This document shows, piece by piece, positions 25,384-34,895 of a DNA stretch of 64,000 bases; position 1 is the first letter of the stretch, and every line of letters starts with the position of its first letter. The notes beneath the pieces were generated by a model that saw nothing but the letters and a program-made list of their open reading frames with translations, made no database searches and was not told the origin of the DNA. The stretch is from CAWBQO01 sp963790965 (GTDB taxonomy: Bacteria > Bacteroidota > Rhodothermia > Rhodothermales > DASSAV01). The stretch lies in NCBI GenBank assembly GCA_963790965.1, contig CAWBQO010000006.1, positions 434,001-498,000 of the forward strand. Direction: 5' to 3'. A program made the position numbers and the translations under genes.

Positions 25384-25950
25384 TTAGTGCGACTCTTTCG
25401 AGTGGGTCGGGAGGAAGGGAAAGACGGAGTACACGTCCACGTTCTGCAGCGGCTCGCCGTCTATGAAGAGCGGAATGCTGTAGAACTCCGCGTGTTCGGC
25501 AATGCGGTGGCTCAGGGTGGGGAAGTCGGTGAAGAGGTGCGGCACTTCGAGAATCTTCTCCTCCGGCCCGATCACGGTCAGCCCGTCGCGCTTCAGCTCC
25601 ACGCGGCGAACGTGAATCCAGTCGAACGTCGTTTTGCGGCGCGCGTAGTCATACCCCACGATGCTCCGCTCGGAGAGCTTGACGCACCAGACGACCCGCC
25701 GCAATTCCTGGATGCGCTTCCGGACGTAGCCGAGCAAGCTAAGCCAGGCCGCAAAGATAAAAAGCGCTGCCGGAACGAGCGGCGCAAGCCCGATATGAAC
25801 CCCCGCCATGGCCGCGGCCGTGACGGCAATCATGCCAATGATGAGGCCGGTCAGCAGCGCTGCCTGGCGGCGCGTCAGAAACTGGACCTGTTCGTTGTCG
25901 AAGACTTCGAACAAGGTTGGCATCGCGTAAGGCTGTTGATCAGCGGGCAT
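25384..25950 (-). CDS. Two-helix membrane protein with PH-like cytosolic tail
   Basis: 188 residues; ATG at 25950, or 25923 for MPTLFEVFDNEQVQF. After a polar N-terminus, two hydrophobic helices (about 30-50 and 54-75) precede a basic segment YVRKRIQELRRVV. A mixed beta domain follows (SERSIVGYDYARRKTTFDWIHVRRVELKRDGLTVIGPEEKILEVP) that resembles bacterial PH-like modules. Function unknown. Convergent with the NAGPA gene and divergent from mutS (220 bases). Confidence 0.65.
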   Translation of the reverse strand: MPADQQPYAMPTLFEVFDNEQVQFLTRRQAALLTGLIIGMIAVTAAAMAGVHIGLAPLVPAALFIFAAWLSLLGYVRKRIQELRRVVWCVKLSERSIVGYDYARRKTTFDWIHVRRVELKRDGLTVIGPEEKILEVPHLFTDFPTLSHRIAEHAEFYSIPLFIDGEPLQNVDVYSVFPFLPTHSKESH

Positions 25951-26169
25951 GATGGGTGCCTTTGATGGCGGCCGTGCCGGTCGGGCCAGTTAAAGGGAGA
26001 GGAGCAACCACGCCGCTTCGGAACCACTCTCAACCGCCGTCGTGCTTCTCCTGAAACGCTCGGGAAGGCTTCCCTTCCCAGAGGCTGATACGAACCTTTT
26101 CTTGTTTGGTTTTCGCGCCCCGCGCCCCTTCGCCCGAGCGGAGAATCGGAGCGAAGCAACCGTCCCTCG

Positions 26170-28854
26170 ATGCCTGAGACCGGTAAAAAGAAAAAAGAGC
26201 CGGATACGCCGCTCATGCGGCAGTATACGAAGATCAAGGCCCGCTATCCCGGCGCGCTCCTGCTCTTCCGCATGGGCGACTTCTACGAGACCTTCGATGA
26301 AGACGCGCGCACGGTCAGCCGCGTGCTTGGCATCACCCTTACCAAACGCTCGAACGGCGGCGCGGCCGAGGTTCCGCTTGCCGGCTTCCCGCATCACGCC
26401 CTCGACAACCACCTGCCGAAGCTCGTCCAGGCCGGTCACCGGGTGGCGGTCTGCGAGCAGCTCGAAGACCCGAAGTACGCCCGCAAAGTCGTTAAGCGCG
26501 ACGTCGTAGAGGTCGTGACGCCCGGCGTGTCCTTCCACGACCGCCTGCTCACGCCGAGCCGGACGACCTACCTTGCCGCCTTTCACTTCGGCACCGAACG
26601 CGCGGACCGGGACCGCGTCGGCGTCTCGTTCATCGACGCCTCCACCGGCGAGTTCGGCGTCACGGAAGTAGCTGCCTCGCGCCTCGATGACCTCCTGCAC
26701 ACCCTCATGCCTGCCGAGGTGCTGGTCGACAAGCGCCTCAAAGAGCGCATCGCGGCGCTTCGGAGCAAGAACTTCGTCGTGACGCCACAGGAGGACTGGG
26801 TCTTCGGCACCGAGTTCGCCTATGAAACGCTCCTTCGCCACTTCAAGACGCATTCGCTGAAAGGCTTTGGCGTGGACGATTTGCGTGTCGGCCTCACCGC
26901 CGCCGGCGCGTGCCTGTATTACCTCAGCGAGACGCAGCGCGGCCGCTGTCCACACATCCGCCGCATCCACCGCTACGAGAGCGACGATTATATGTCGCTC
27001 GATCCCCAAACGAAGCGAAACCTCGAGCTGCTCGCGTCCATGCAGGGCGGCAGTCAGGACGGCAGCCTCGTCGGCATCCTTGACGAGACGCTTACACCTA
27101 TGGGCGCGCGGCTCCTGCGGAAGTGGCTCGTGCGCCCTCTGCGCAGCGTCGAGAACATCAACAAGCGGCTCGACGCCGTGGGCGCGCTCGTCGGCGACCG
27201 TGCGCTTCGGGACGCGCTTCGCGAAGAGCTTCGGCAGGTCGGCGATCTCGAACGCCTCTCCGCCCGCGCCTGCGTGGGCCGCGCCACGCCGCGCGACGTG
27301 CTCAACCTAAAACTGACGCTTCAGCAAATCCCCGGCATTCGCGCGCTCCTTGCGGACCATTCCTGCGAGACGCTTCGCAAACTCGGCGACACGATGACGC
27401 TTTGCCACGACGTTGTGGAACGCATCGAGCGTACGCTCACGCCCGACCCGCCCCTCTCCCCCTCCGACGGCGGCGTGATTCGCGAAGGCGTCAGCCCGGA
27501 ACTGGACGAACTGCGCACCATCGCCCGATCCGGCAAAGACTGGATCGCGAGGCTGCAGAAGCAAGAGGCGGAGCGCTCAGGCATCCCGTCGCTCAAAGTC
27601 GGCTTCAACCGCGTCTTCGGCTACTATATCGAGATCACGAACACGCACAAGAGCAAGGTCCCGGAAGACTACATCCGCAAGCAGACGCTGGTCAATGCCG
27701 AGCGCTACATCACGCCGGGTCTCAAAGAGTACGAGGAGAAGATTCTTACGGCGGAGGAGAAGATGGGCGGCCTGGAGACCGAGCTTTTCCGCGCCCTCGT
27801 CATGGCCGTTGCCGAAGAATCGCCGGCGATGCAGAACAACGCGACGCTGCTCGCCATGCTCGACTGCTTCTGCGCCCTTGCCGAAGCGGCTTCCCGCTAC
27901 GGCTACACGCGCCCGGAAGTGACGGAAGGGCTTGAGCTTCACATCGAAGAGGGGCGGCACCCGGTCGTCGAGCGAATGTTGCCCGCCGGGGAAGCGTTCA
28001 TCCCGAACTCGGTCTCGCTGGACCCCGCCCGCGAGCAGATCATGATCATCACCGGCCCGAACATGGCCGGAAAGAGCGTCGTGCTGCGGCAAACCGGCCT
28101 TATCGTCCTGCTGGCGCAAGTGGGTTCGTTCGTCCCGGCGACCGCCGCCCGCATCGGCGTGGTGGACCGCATCTTCACCCGCGTAGGTGCCTCGGACAAC
28201 CTCGCCTCCGGCGAGAGCACGTTCCTCGTGGAGATGAACGAGACGGCGAACATCCTCAACAACGCCACCCCGAGCGCGCTCATCCTGCTGGACGAAGTCG
28301 GGCGCGGCACGAGCACGTTCGACGGCCTCTCGATTGCGTGGTCGCTCGTCGAGTACCTGCACGAGAACCCGGCGCTCGCGGCCCGGACGCTCTTCGCCAC
28401 GCACTACCACGAGCTTAACGAGCTTGCCGCGCGGCTCCCGCGCATCTGCAACTTCCGCGTGCAAGTTCATGAGCAGGACGGAAAGGTCATCTTCCTGCGC
28501 AAGCTCGTCTCCGGCGGCGCGGACCACTCCTACGGCATCGAGGTGGCGAAGATGGCCGGACTTCCGGAGCCGGTGATCGCCCGCGCCCGCGAGGTGCTGG
28601 CCCACCTGGAGAGCCAGTCGCTCGTGGCCGATACGGAAGCCGGCGGCGACGGCGCACCCGCCCGCCGGACAAAGCCCGACGCCATGGCGCACCTCGAACA
28701 AGCGCCCGTCTTCCAGGCGTCCCTCTTCGATCCCCCGCCGGACCCGGTCGCGCTCGCGCTCCGCCGCGAGATCGAGAGCATCGACCCCAACCGCCTCACC
28801 CCGATTGCCGCCCTGATGAAACTCGCCGAACTCAAGCGCATGACTGAAAAGTAG
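26170..28854 (+). CDS. mutS: DNA mismatch repair protein MutS
   Basis: 894 residues. Mismatch-recognition domain I begins LMRQYTKIKARYPGALLLFRMGDFYETF, with the Phe-x-Glu wedge as FYE. Connector, lever (SMQGGSQDGSLVGILDETLTPMGARLL) and clamp domains follow. The ATPase has Walker A GPNMAGKS (about 629-636), Walker B LILLDEVGRGTSTFDG and LFATHYHELNELA. The C-terminal tail PVALALRREIESIDPNRLTPIAALMKLAELK is the usual dimer/tetramer segment. It acts with MutL in replication repair. Convergent with the secretin gene; a hairpin terminator lies between. Confidence 0.97.
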   Translation: MPETGKKKKEPDTPLMRQYTKIKARYPGALLLFRMGDFYETFDEDARTVSRVLGITLTKRSNGGAAEVPLAGFPHHALDNHLPKLVQAGHRVAVCEQLEDPKYARKVVKRDVVEVVTPGVSFHDRLLTPSRTTYLAAFHFGTERADRDRVGVSFIDASTGEFGVTEVAASRLDDLLHTLMPAEVLVDKRLKERIAALRSKNFVVTPQEDWVFGTEFAYETLLRHFKTHSLKGFGVDDLRVGLTAAGACLYYLSETQRGRCPHIRRIHRYESDDYMSLDPQTKRNLELLASMQGGSQDGSLVGILDETLTPMGARLLRKWLVRPLRSVENINKRLDAVGALVGDRALRDALREELRQVGDLERLSARACVGRATPRDVLNLKLTLQQIPGIRALLADHSCETLRKLGDTMTLCHDVVERIERTLTPDPPLSPSDGGVIREGVSPELDELRTIARSGKDWIARLQKQEAERSGIPSLKVGFNRVFGYYIEITNTHKSKVPEDYIRKQTLVNAERYITPGLKEYEEKILTAEEKMGGLETELFRALVMAVAEESPAMQNNATLLAMLDCFCALAEAASRYGYTRPEVTEGLELHIEEGRHPVVERMLPAGEAFIPNSVSLDPAREQIMIITGPNMAGKSVVLRQTGLIVLLAQVGSFVPATAARIGVVDRIFTRVGASDNLASGESTFLVEMNETANILNNATPSALILLDEVGRGTSTFDGLSIAWSLVEYLHENPALAARTLFATHYHELNELAARLPRICNFRVQVHEQDGKVIFLRKLVSGGADHSYGIEVAKMAGLPEPVIARAREVLAHLESQSLVADTEAGGDGAPARRTKPDAMAHLEQAPVFQASLFDPPPDPVALALRREIESIDPNRLTPIAALMKLAELKRMTEK

Positions 28855-28932
28855 CGGCGATGTGTTCGGAGGAGAGGCGCGGCACCGCTGTGCCGGCTCC
28901 TCGGGTGCCTGTCGGGGCACAGGCGGCCCAAT

Positions 28933-28978
28933 ACAGAAAGAGGGCGGCACCGACTGCGGCACCGCCCTCTGCGTCTGT
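28933..28978. terminator. Bidirectional terminator between mutS and secretin gene
   Basis: Stem AGAGGGCGG (28939-28947) with CCGCCCTCT (28962-28970), extended by an outer ACAGA/TCTGT pair after an internal mismatch. It sits between convergent stops (28854 and 28996). Confidence 0.75.
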
Positions 28979-28995
28979 TAAAATGATCGGGCTTC

Positions 28996-30360
28996 TTAGT
29001 CGATCGGCCGTCCGGTCGCGGAGACGGGGCGGATCGGGATCTCGTCGCCAATGGCGCGCTCGACGTTCTGCTTGACCTCGCGGCGACGCTGCCGCAGCAG
29101 GTTGTCCTGGTACCCGCGAACCGAACGCGCTTCGAGCGGCTCCAGGACCCGCGCCTGCAGGACGATCAGCAGCTCCTTCTGAACGACGCTCTTCGTCGTG
29201 TAGCTGAACAGGTAGCGCAGGCCGAAGAACCAGCCCGGGAGGTCCTTGAGCACCGGCGTTCCGCGGCGGCTCACCGTCTCTTCCGTCGAATAAAGGCCGC
29301 CGATGATCGTTTGCTCGCCGTCGAGGAGGAGCACCTGCGTGTTGGCCGTATTCCGGTCGATGACCGGGCCGGAAGCCGAGGGTCTGCTGCTGGACTTCTC
29401 AACGAGCACGTTGAGGTGGATGAAGTCGAGCAGCGGCGCGCCGAAAGTATCCACTACGGCTTCCTGGATGAGCGTCGGGACAACGTCGACGATGATGCCC
29501 GTCGAGAAGAACTGCGTCACGGTGTTGCCCGCGAAGTCGCGCGTCTGCACCGGCACGTCCGAGCCGATCTGGATTCGTCCTTTCTCGCCGCTCTGGACGG
29601 TGATCTGCGGGTTGGCCACCGTCTCGCCGACGCCGTTCGACTCGAGGGCGCGGAAGAGCTGAGTGAGCGTGGTAAAGGAGAGGTCTTCCGGGACGTCGAT
29701 CCAATTCGGGGTTCCGCCAAGAACCTTGTCCGGATGGATGACCCAGTCGTTTCCGGTGCTGCCGCCCGAGGACCCGCCCGACGACCCGCCCGAGGAGCCG
29801 CCTTCGCCGCCGAAGAGCACGTTCCAGTCTACACCGAGTTCATTCGCGCGGGTGTGGTTCAGGTCAAAGAGCACGGCGTTGATCTGCACCTCGCGCGTTC
29901 CGAGCGAAGCCGGCAGGACCGTCGTGCCTGCGGCAACGATGCCGCTGGTGTTTGCCACGCCCGGACCGGAGATGGCGCTCACGGGTGAGGCATTCTCGAC
30001 CATAAAGAAACCGTCCGTCTCGCGATAAGCCAGTCCGTTGAAGTCCAGCACCAGTTCGAGCGCGTCCATGAAGTGCATCCCCGAAATGGCGATGCCGATG
30101 GGAAGCGCGTGCGCGTCCGGGTCGATGAGACGCTTGCCGGTCTCCCGCTCGAAGATGGGGTTGAGGAAGTCCACGAACTGCTCGAACGGCGTCGAGGGGA
30201 GGAACGAGACGAGCTGTTCCGGCGGAATGTAGGTGCGCACGAGCCGCTGCGGCGGGTTTACCTGCGCCAGGGCAGGTGCCTCGGCGACGATCAGGAGGGC
30301 CGCAGCGAGCATTCCGGCGCAGAGCGCGCGCAGGGCGCTGGAGGAATAGTGGCGTTTCAT
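28996..30360 (-). CDS. pilQ: Secretin (PilQ/GspD-type outer-membrane channel)
   Basis: 454 residues with a signal peptide (MKRHYSSSALRALCAGM...). A single N-domain-like region (45-115, FEQFVDFLNPIFERETGKRL to FFMVEN) is followed by the secretin domain: TREVQINAVLFDLNHTRANELGVDW, NPQITVQSGEKGRIQIGSDVPV, STGIIVDVVPTLI, LLLDGEQTIIGGLYS and the closing TPVLKDLPGWFFGLRYLF. A GGSSGGSSGGSSGGS linker interrupts the domain near residues 185-200. No AMIN domains and only one N-domain, so shorter than typical PilQ. Last gene of the pilT-MN-OP operon; forms the pore for a pilus or secreted substrate. Confidence 0.88.
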   Translation of the reverse strand: MKRHYSSSALRALCAGMLAAALLIVAEAPALAQVNPPQRLVRTYIPPEQLVSFLPSTPFEQFVDFLNPIFERETGKRLIDPDAHALPIGIAISGMHFMDALELVLDFNGLAYRETDGFFMVENASPVSAISGPGVANTSGIVAAGTTVLPASLGTREVQINAVLFDLNHTRANELGVDWNVLFGGEGGSSGGSSGGSSGGSTGNDWVIHPDKVLGGTPNWIDVPEDLSFTTLTQLFRALESNGVGETVANPQITVQSGEKGRIQIGSDVPVQTRDFAGNTVTQFFSTGIIVDVVPTLIQEAVVDTFGAPLLDFIHLNVLVEKSSSRPSASGPVIDRNTANTQVLLLDGEQTIIGGLYSTEETVSRRGTPVLKDLPGWFFGLRYLFSYTTKSVVQKELLIVLQARVLEPLEARSVRGYQDNLLRQRRREVKQNVERAIGDEIPIRPVSATGRPID

Positions 30361-30432
30361 AAGTCGGTACCCTGTGCTTTCGCGCCGGCGTTCGGCCGGT
30401 GTTCGGTTTACTTCGTTTGTTGAGAATAAATG

Positions 30433-31431
30433 CTAAAGAGAAGGTGCCATCGTGGCCGCGCCCTGGGCCTGCTTGAAGCGTTCGCCCCGGTGCAGTTCGA
30501 GCGTCACTTCGTCCGCGATGCCGCCCCGGTTGAGGCGCACCACGACGCGCTCCTCGCGCGGGTTCACTTCGATGATCCGGCCGAGATAGACCGCGTCCCC
30601 TTCACCGACGCGGCGGAAGCCTTTGCTGTCGCTGAAGACGGCCTTCCCGTCGGCGATGCCGATAAGCGTGCTTTCGTCAACATCGATCAGGCCGTAGGTG
30701 TTGGGCGGAAGCTGATTGAGCACCACCGGATAAAACGGATTGACGGCCGGGCGGCGAGACGGCAACACGTTCGAGGGGACCGGCGGCAGCGAGGAGCCGC
30801 CCGCGCCCCGGCGCAGATGGACTCCGGCGTCGGCGAAAGCCGCTTCGACCTCGGCGCTCATGCCGTCCGGGCCGCCGAAGTAGGCGTCCACGGTAAAGCT
30901 GAAGGAGACCATCACCTGCAGACGCTCGGCATCAACGGCCTGGTCTTTCGTTACGAGGTCGATGTGGTCGAGCTTCAGGTCGCGGATGCGGTAGAAGTTG
31001 CGGTTGTTCTCGATGTCCCACACGAACCGGTAGAGGCTCGTATAGTAGCCACGCCCCTGCACGCTGAACGAGTACTGGCTAAAATCCGACGAGCGGTTGA
31101 TACCGACGAGGGACACGTCGAAGTTCTTGAAACCGTCCGCGGAGAGGTCGTTCAGGTAGCGCACGATCTCCGGGCTGGAGAGCGAGGCAGGCATGATCTT
31201 GTAGCGGGAGTTCCACTTGGCCACGGCCTCGTTCGCCTTGGCTTCGGAGGAAGCGGCTTCCTGGAGCAGGGCGGAGACTTCGTCCTGCTTCAGGCGCGTG
31301 AGCTGCTCGGCCTTCTCGACCCGCTCAAGCTCGGCGGGCTGGCGCACGAAGGTCACGTAGCCGCCGAGACCGATGGTAAGGAGGAGGCACGCCCCGAGGA
31401 CGACGATATTGCGCCGAATGTCCGTTTTCAT
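30433..31431 (-). CDS. PilO-PilP fusion protein
   Basis: 332 residues. A cytoplasmic stub and membrane helix (about 8-28) lead into a coiled coil (ERVEKAEQLTRLKQDEVSALLQEA). A PilO-like periplasmic ferredoxin fold follows (FSQYSFSVQGRGYYTSLYRFVWDIEN). After a Pro/Gly linker (205-235), the C-terminus reads NTYGLIDVDESTLIGIADGKAVFSD, GDAVYLGRIIEVNPREERVVVRL, the beta-sandwich pattern of PilP, which contacts the secretin. In most bacteria PilO and PilP are separate. It lies 42 bases from the PilMN gene and 72 from the secretin gene. The PilP part is the less certain half. Confidence 0.7.
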   Translation of the reverse strand: MKTDIRRNIVVLGACLLLTIGLGGYVTFVRQPAELERVEKAEQLTRLKQDEVSALLQEAASSEAKANEAVAKWNSRYKIMPASLSSPEIVRYLNDLSADGFKNFDVSLVGINRSSDFSQYSFSVQGRGYYTSLYRFVWDIENNRNFYRIRDLKLDHIDLVTKDQAVDAERLQVMVSFSFTVDAYFGGPDGMSAEVEAAFADAGVHLRRGAGGSSLPPVPSNVLPSRRPAVNPFYPVVLNQLPPNTYGLIDVDESTLIGIADGKAVFSDSKGFRRVGEGDAVYLGRIIEVNPREERVVVRLNRGGIADEVTLELHRGERFKQAQGAATMAPSL

Positions 31432-31473
31432 CGCGGTACTGTGTAGAGAGGGTGTTTGCTCGGAGGGAGCAGC

Positions 31474-33294
31474 CTACTGATTGGAGGAAACGTTCTGAAC
31501 AGGGGTCTGCGAGGTGCCCGAGCCGGACGTCACGTCGGCGAGGGAGCGTTCGCGGAGGTAGCGAGCAGCCTCGGGCAACTCGTCCTCGACCGGCATTCGC
31601 ATGGTGAAGAGGTAGACCGGCCACTCGCGCACTTCGGAGAAGGAGAGTGTTTCGATCTCAGCGCCGAGCCGTTCGGCCAGCGCAACGACCCGGTCTCGGG
31701 AAGTGGCGTTTCCGGTCATCTGAACCTGGTTGCCGCCGGGCGTCCAGGACTCGATCCAGATGCCGCGAACGGCGGCAGCCTCGTTCGAAACGTCTTCGAG
31801 GGTCCGGCTCCAGCGGTCGCTGCCGACGAGCAGCGTGTCGAGCACCGAAAGGGCGCGCACGTAGCCGTTGTAGGTCGTCTGCATGCTGTCGATGCGGGAC
31901 TGCAGCACGCGCGGGTCCTCGTCGGCGAGCGAAGGCGGGAAGGCGCGCAGATTGTCGCGGTAGTGGTCGATCTTCTGCTCCATGGTGATGTAGCGCCCCC
32001 CGAAGAAGAGGGAGACGGCGAAGAGCACCACGCCGAGAACGAGCACGTGCCACGTGACGGGCAGTTCAACCTTCTGCCGAATGAGGCGTCGGGGCAGCAA
32101 GTTGACGTCGTAGAACACGTCTTTCAGCGCGGGCGTACCGAGCGCGCGCAGCGCAACGGCCAGCGCCGGCACTTGCGCTGCGGCAGCGGCCTCCTGCGTC
32201 GCGGCGTCCCCGCCTACCGGCAGGCATTCGCGGAGCGAGGCGACGTTCGCGTCGGGAAAGAAGGCGCGGAAGCTGTCTTTCAGCTCTTCCTCATGCTCGT
32301 CGGAGAGGACGAGGATGTTCTGCACGTCCTCCACGCCATATTCGTCCTGCTGCAGTAGCACGCGGGAGCATATGGTGTCGGGGGAGTCGAAGGCCGTCAG
32401 CGACCGCATATTTTCGAAATGCCGCAGGCGGTCTCCTTCGAGGAACATGAGGAGCGTGTCTTCGGCCCCGGCCCGCACGACGAGCGTGTGCGCGCGGCGC
32501 TGCTCGCCGCCCGCCGGGGCCGCGCCGGCTTCGAGCGTCGCCTGCACGGTGCGGGCAAGGCCGAGGTAGAGCGAGGTCTCGGAGTCGAGCAGCCGAACGG
32601 AGGGCATCCGCTCTTCCTTCTGCTTGCGAATGGCCTGGAGCGTCGCCGCGACGGACTCCGTCGGCCGCGCGACTTGCGCGAGGTAGCGACGCCCGCCCGT
32701 CTCGGTCGAGGCAAGTGGAATGAACGCGACCCGCTCCGGCTCGATCTCGCCTTTGTACTGTTCCGCAAGAAGCGCCAGAAGGGCTTCGCGGGACGGCTCC
32801 TTGTCGCGCCGCGCGGGTGCCTTGCCTTTGCCCTTGTCCTTTTCGACTACCGTCAGTTCGACGTGGGCCACCTCCGAGGCTGCCGCGCAGAAGGCAACGG
32901 CCGGGTTCTCGTAGCCTGCCCGGCGGCACTCGTCGAGCATCTCGGCCAGTTCGAAGATGAAGCCCTGCGGCTTGGCCGCCAGCGCGCCGTTGCCTTCGGC
33001 CGTTTGAAAGCCGGAGAACTCGGACTTGAGGAAGAAGTCGGGTGCCGGAGCGCCGCCTGTGCCGTTCTCGCCGAACTGGATGGTGAAGTCGCCGCCCGCC
33101 ACTTCTTCCGCCATCGCGGGGGACATGGCTGCGCCCGCCGGATGCGTGGCGTGCGAGGGGCGGGCATTGCGCTGGCGCACGAGGCGGTGCAGCACCACGG
33201 GTCCTTCCGCCTCCAGTCTTACCAGCACGCCCTGCAGCGCGCGGCCTGTAACCATTATGCCGAGAACCGGCTCCCCCGTCTTTACACTCTTCAT
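31474..33294 (-). CDS. PilM-PilN fusion protein
   Basis: 606 residues. Residues 1-390 have the size and late motifs of a PilM/actin-like ATPase (SETSLYLGLARTV, THTLVVRAGAEDTLLMFLEG, SRVLLQQDEYGVEDVQNILV). The N-terminal phosphate loop, however, is weak (VLGIMVTGRALQGVLV) and a 50-residue insert is present. Residues 397-606 begin with the PilN hallmark VNLLPRR, then a membrane helix (412-434) and a periplasmic coiled coil and ferredoxin-like part (WSRTLEDVSNEAAAVRGIWIE). Normally PilM binds the cytoplasmic INLLP peptide of PilN; here the two are one chain. Flanked by PilT (49 bases upstream) and PilOP (42 downstream). Confidence 0.75.
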   Translation of the reverse strand: MKSVKTGEPVLGIMVTGRALQGVLVRLEAEGPVVLHRLVRQRNARPSHATHPAGAAMSPAMAEEVAGGDFTIQFGENGTGGAPAPDFFLKSEFSGFQTAEGNGALAAKPQGFIFELAEMLDECRRAGYENPAVAFCAAASEVAHVELTVVEKDKGKGKAPARRDKEPSREALLALLAEQYKGEIEPERVAFIPLASTETGGRRYLAQVARPTESVAATLQAIRKQKEERMPSVRLLDSETSLYLGLARTVQATLEAGAAPAGGEQRRAHTLVVRAGAEDTLLMFLEGDRLRHFENMRSLTAFDSPDTICSRVLLQQDEYGVEDVQNILVLSDEHEEELKDSFRAFFPDANVASLRECLPVGGDAATQEAAAAAQVPALAVALRALGTPALKDVFYDVNLLPRRLIRQKVELPVTWHVLVLGVVLFAVSLFFGGRYITMEQKIDHYRDNLRAFPPSLADEDPRVLQSRIDSMQTTYNGYVRALSVLDTLLVGSDRWSRTLEDVSNEAAAVRGIWIESWTPGGNQVQMTGNATSRDRVVALAERLGAEIETLSFSEVREWPVYLFTMRMPVEDELPEAARYLRERSLADVTSGSGTSQTPVQNVSSNQ

Positions 33295-33343
33295 GGCTCC
33301 TGTTGGTTGTCTGACTCTGAGGTTGCGGCGCGCCCGGGCGCTG

Positions 33344-34642
33344 CTACATCATGAGCTGCTGCATTCGGCGCTTGTTGTTGCTGTAATTCATGGCCGTCTC
33401 GGTCGTGATCAGGCCCTGGCGGAGCAGCCGAAAAAGGTCTTGCTCCATGGTCGTCTGCCCGTGCGCGGTGCCCTCCCACATCATCTGGTAGATCTCGCCG
33501 CTGTTGTTATTCTTGACCGCGGCGCGGGCCGACGGCGTCATCCAAAGGACTTCCTTGCAGAGGACCCGCCCTCCGCCGATACGCGGCGCGAGTTTCTGCG
33601 AAACGACGCAGCGAAGCACGTCGGCAAGGCGGCTGCGCACGCGGTCCTGTTCATCCGACGGATATTCGCCAATGATGCGGTCGATGCTCTCGACGGCGGA
33701 GGAGGTGTGCAGCGTGGAAAAGACTTTGTGCCCGGAGTCCGTGATCTCGAGCGCGGCCGAGATCGTGGTCGGGTCGCGCATCTCGCCGATGACGATGATG
33801 TCGGGGTCCTGCCGAAGCGCTTGCACGATGCCTTCCTTGAAGGAGCGCACGTCGCGGCCGACCTCGCGGTGGCGGACGATGCACCGCTTCGGCTCGTGCA
33901 TATACTCGATCGGCTTGCCGATCACGATGATATGCGCGGCCGCGTCGATGTTGTTGGCATCCACGACGGCGTCGAGCGTGGAGCTTTTGCCCGAGCCGGT
34001 GACGCCGGTGACGAGCGTAAGGCCGTCGCGCTCGTGCTGAAAGAGCATGCCGCGTTCGATGAGCGGATGAAAGCCGAGGCTCTTCATCGAGCGCACTTCG
34101 TCCGTGATCGAGCGCATGTTGAGCGCGAGGTGATCGTTGTCGAAGTAGAGCGTCGCGCGAAAGCGTCGGCGGCGGCCGTCTTTGCCCTCAACCGGTAGCT
34201 GGTACGAGAAATCGACGGCGTACTCGGCGAAGAGCACTTCGAGCTGATTCTTGTTGAGGATGTTGAGGAAAAGCGCGTCCGCGTCGTCCTCCTCGTACTC
34301 GCCGAACTCCTTGGCCGGCGCCTTGTCGCCGCTGACGCGGTACCAGACGAAGCCGTTGCAGCCGGGTCCGCCGAAGTCGATGTCGCTCGCGCCGAGGTCG
34401 AGCATTCTCTTGACGAGCACCTCGATGTGGCGGCGCATCTCCGAGCGGTCGACTTCGAGCAGCGCGTTCACCTGATCGGCAAGAAAGCGCAGCTTGTCTT
34501 CGCCCGTCATCGTGTGCGGGATGGCCTCGGCGATGGTCTTGAGGACCTTCGGCAGAGGCAGCCGCTCCATGACCGGAGCCGGCCTTGCGGGGGTGGTTCC
34601 GTTGGTGTGCCGGGCGAGTATTTCGGTGAGCGCGTTGTTCAC
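33344..34642 (-). CDS. pilT: PilT-like secretion/retraction ATPase
   Basis: 432 residues. PilT-type N-domain (LVKRMLDLGASDIDF...GFVWYRVSGD), then a RecA-like motor: Walker A GVTGSGKS (213-220), Walker B DIIVIGEMRD (281-290) with its catalytic Glu, His box GHKVFSTLHTSSAVESIDRII, and SDEQDRVRSRLADVLRCVVSQKLAPRI. At the Asp box the usual E-D-P-I-E is G-K-P-I-E (242-246), an unusual change. It powers retraction or, with no PilB nearby, possibly both directions. First gene of the operon. Upstream on the minus strand lies an ~1.15-kb palindromic repeat array. Confidence 0.87.
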   Translation of the reverse strand: MNNALTEILARHTNGTTPARPAPVMERLPLPKVLKTIAEAIPHTMTGEDKLRFLADQVNALLEVDRSEMRRHIEVLVKRMLDLGASDIDFGGPGCNGFVWYRVSGDKAPAKEFGEYEEDDADALFLNILNKNQLEVLFAEYAVDFSYQLPVEGKDGRRRRFRATLYFDNDHLALNMRSITDEVRSMKSLGFHPLIERGMLFQHERDGLTLVTGVTGSGKSSTLDAVVDANNIDAAAHIIVIGKPIEYMHEPKRCIVRHREVGRDVRSFKEGIVQALRQDPDIIVIGEMRDPTTISAALEITDSGHKVFSTLHTSSAVESIDRIIGEYPSDEQDRVRSRLADVLRCVVSQKLAPRIGGGRVLCKEVLWMTPSARAAVKNNNSGEIYQMMWEGTAHGQTTMEQDLFRLLRQGLITTETAMNYSNNKRRMQQLMM

Positions 34643-34895
34643 GTTGCCGTGCTGCGTTTCTTTTTTACAACTGACTGAGAGGGCTGAAAAGGCTCCCTCA
34701 CTCCTTGAGGATCGGCCTCGAACCGTGTTGCTTAAGTCCGCCGCTCAGGGAGCCGGGTCGAGGGTGGCGGGTTGGGTGGAAACTTCCCCCCTGCCGAGTA
34801 ATCTCTACCCGGCCCCGGCCCCAACGCCCGCTTCTCCGGCGAAGCAGCCTTCAGGAGAGCCGATAGGCCAAGCCTGTGCCAACTCGGCGCGCGGC

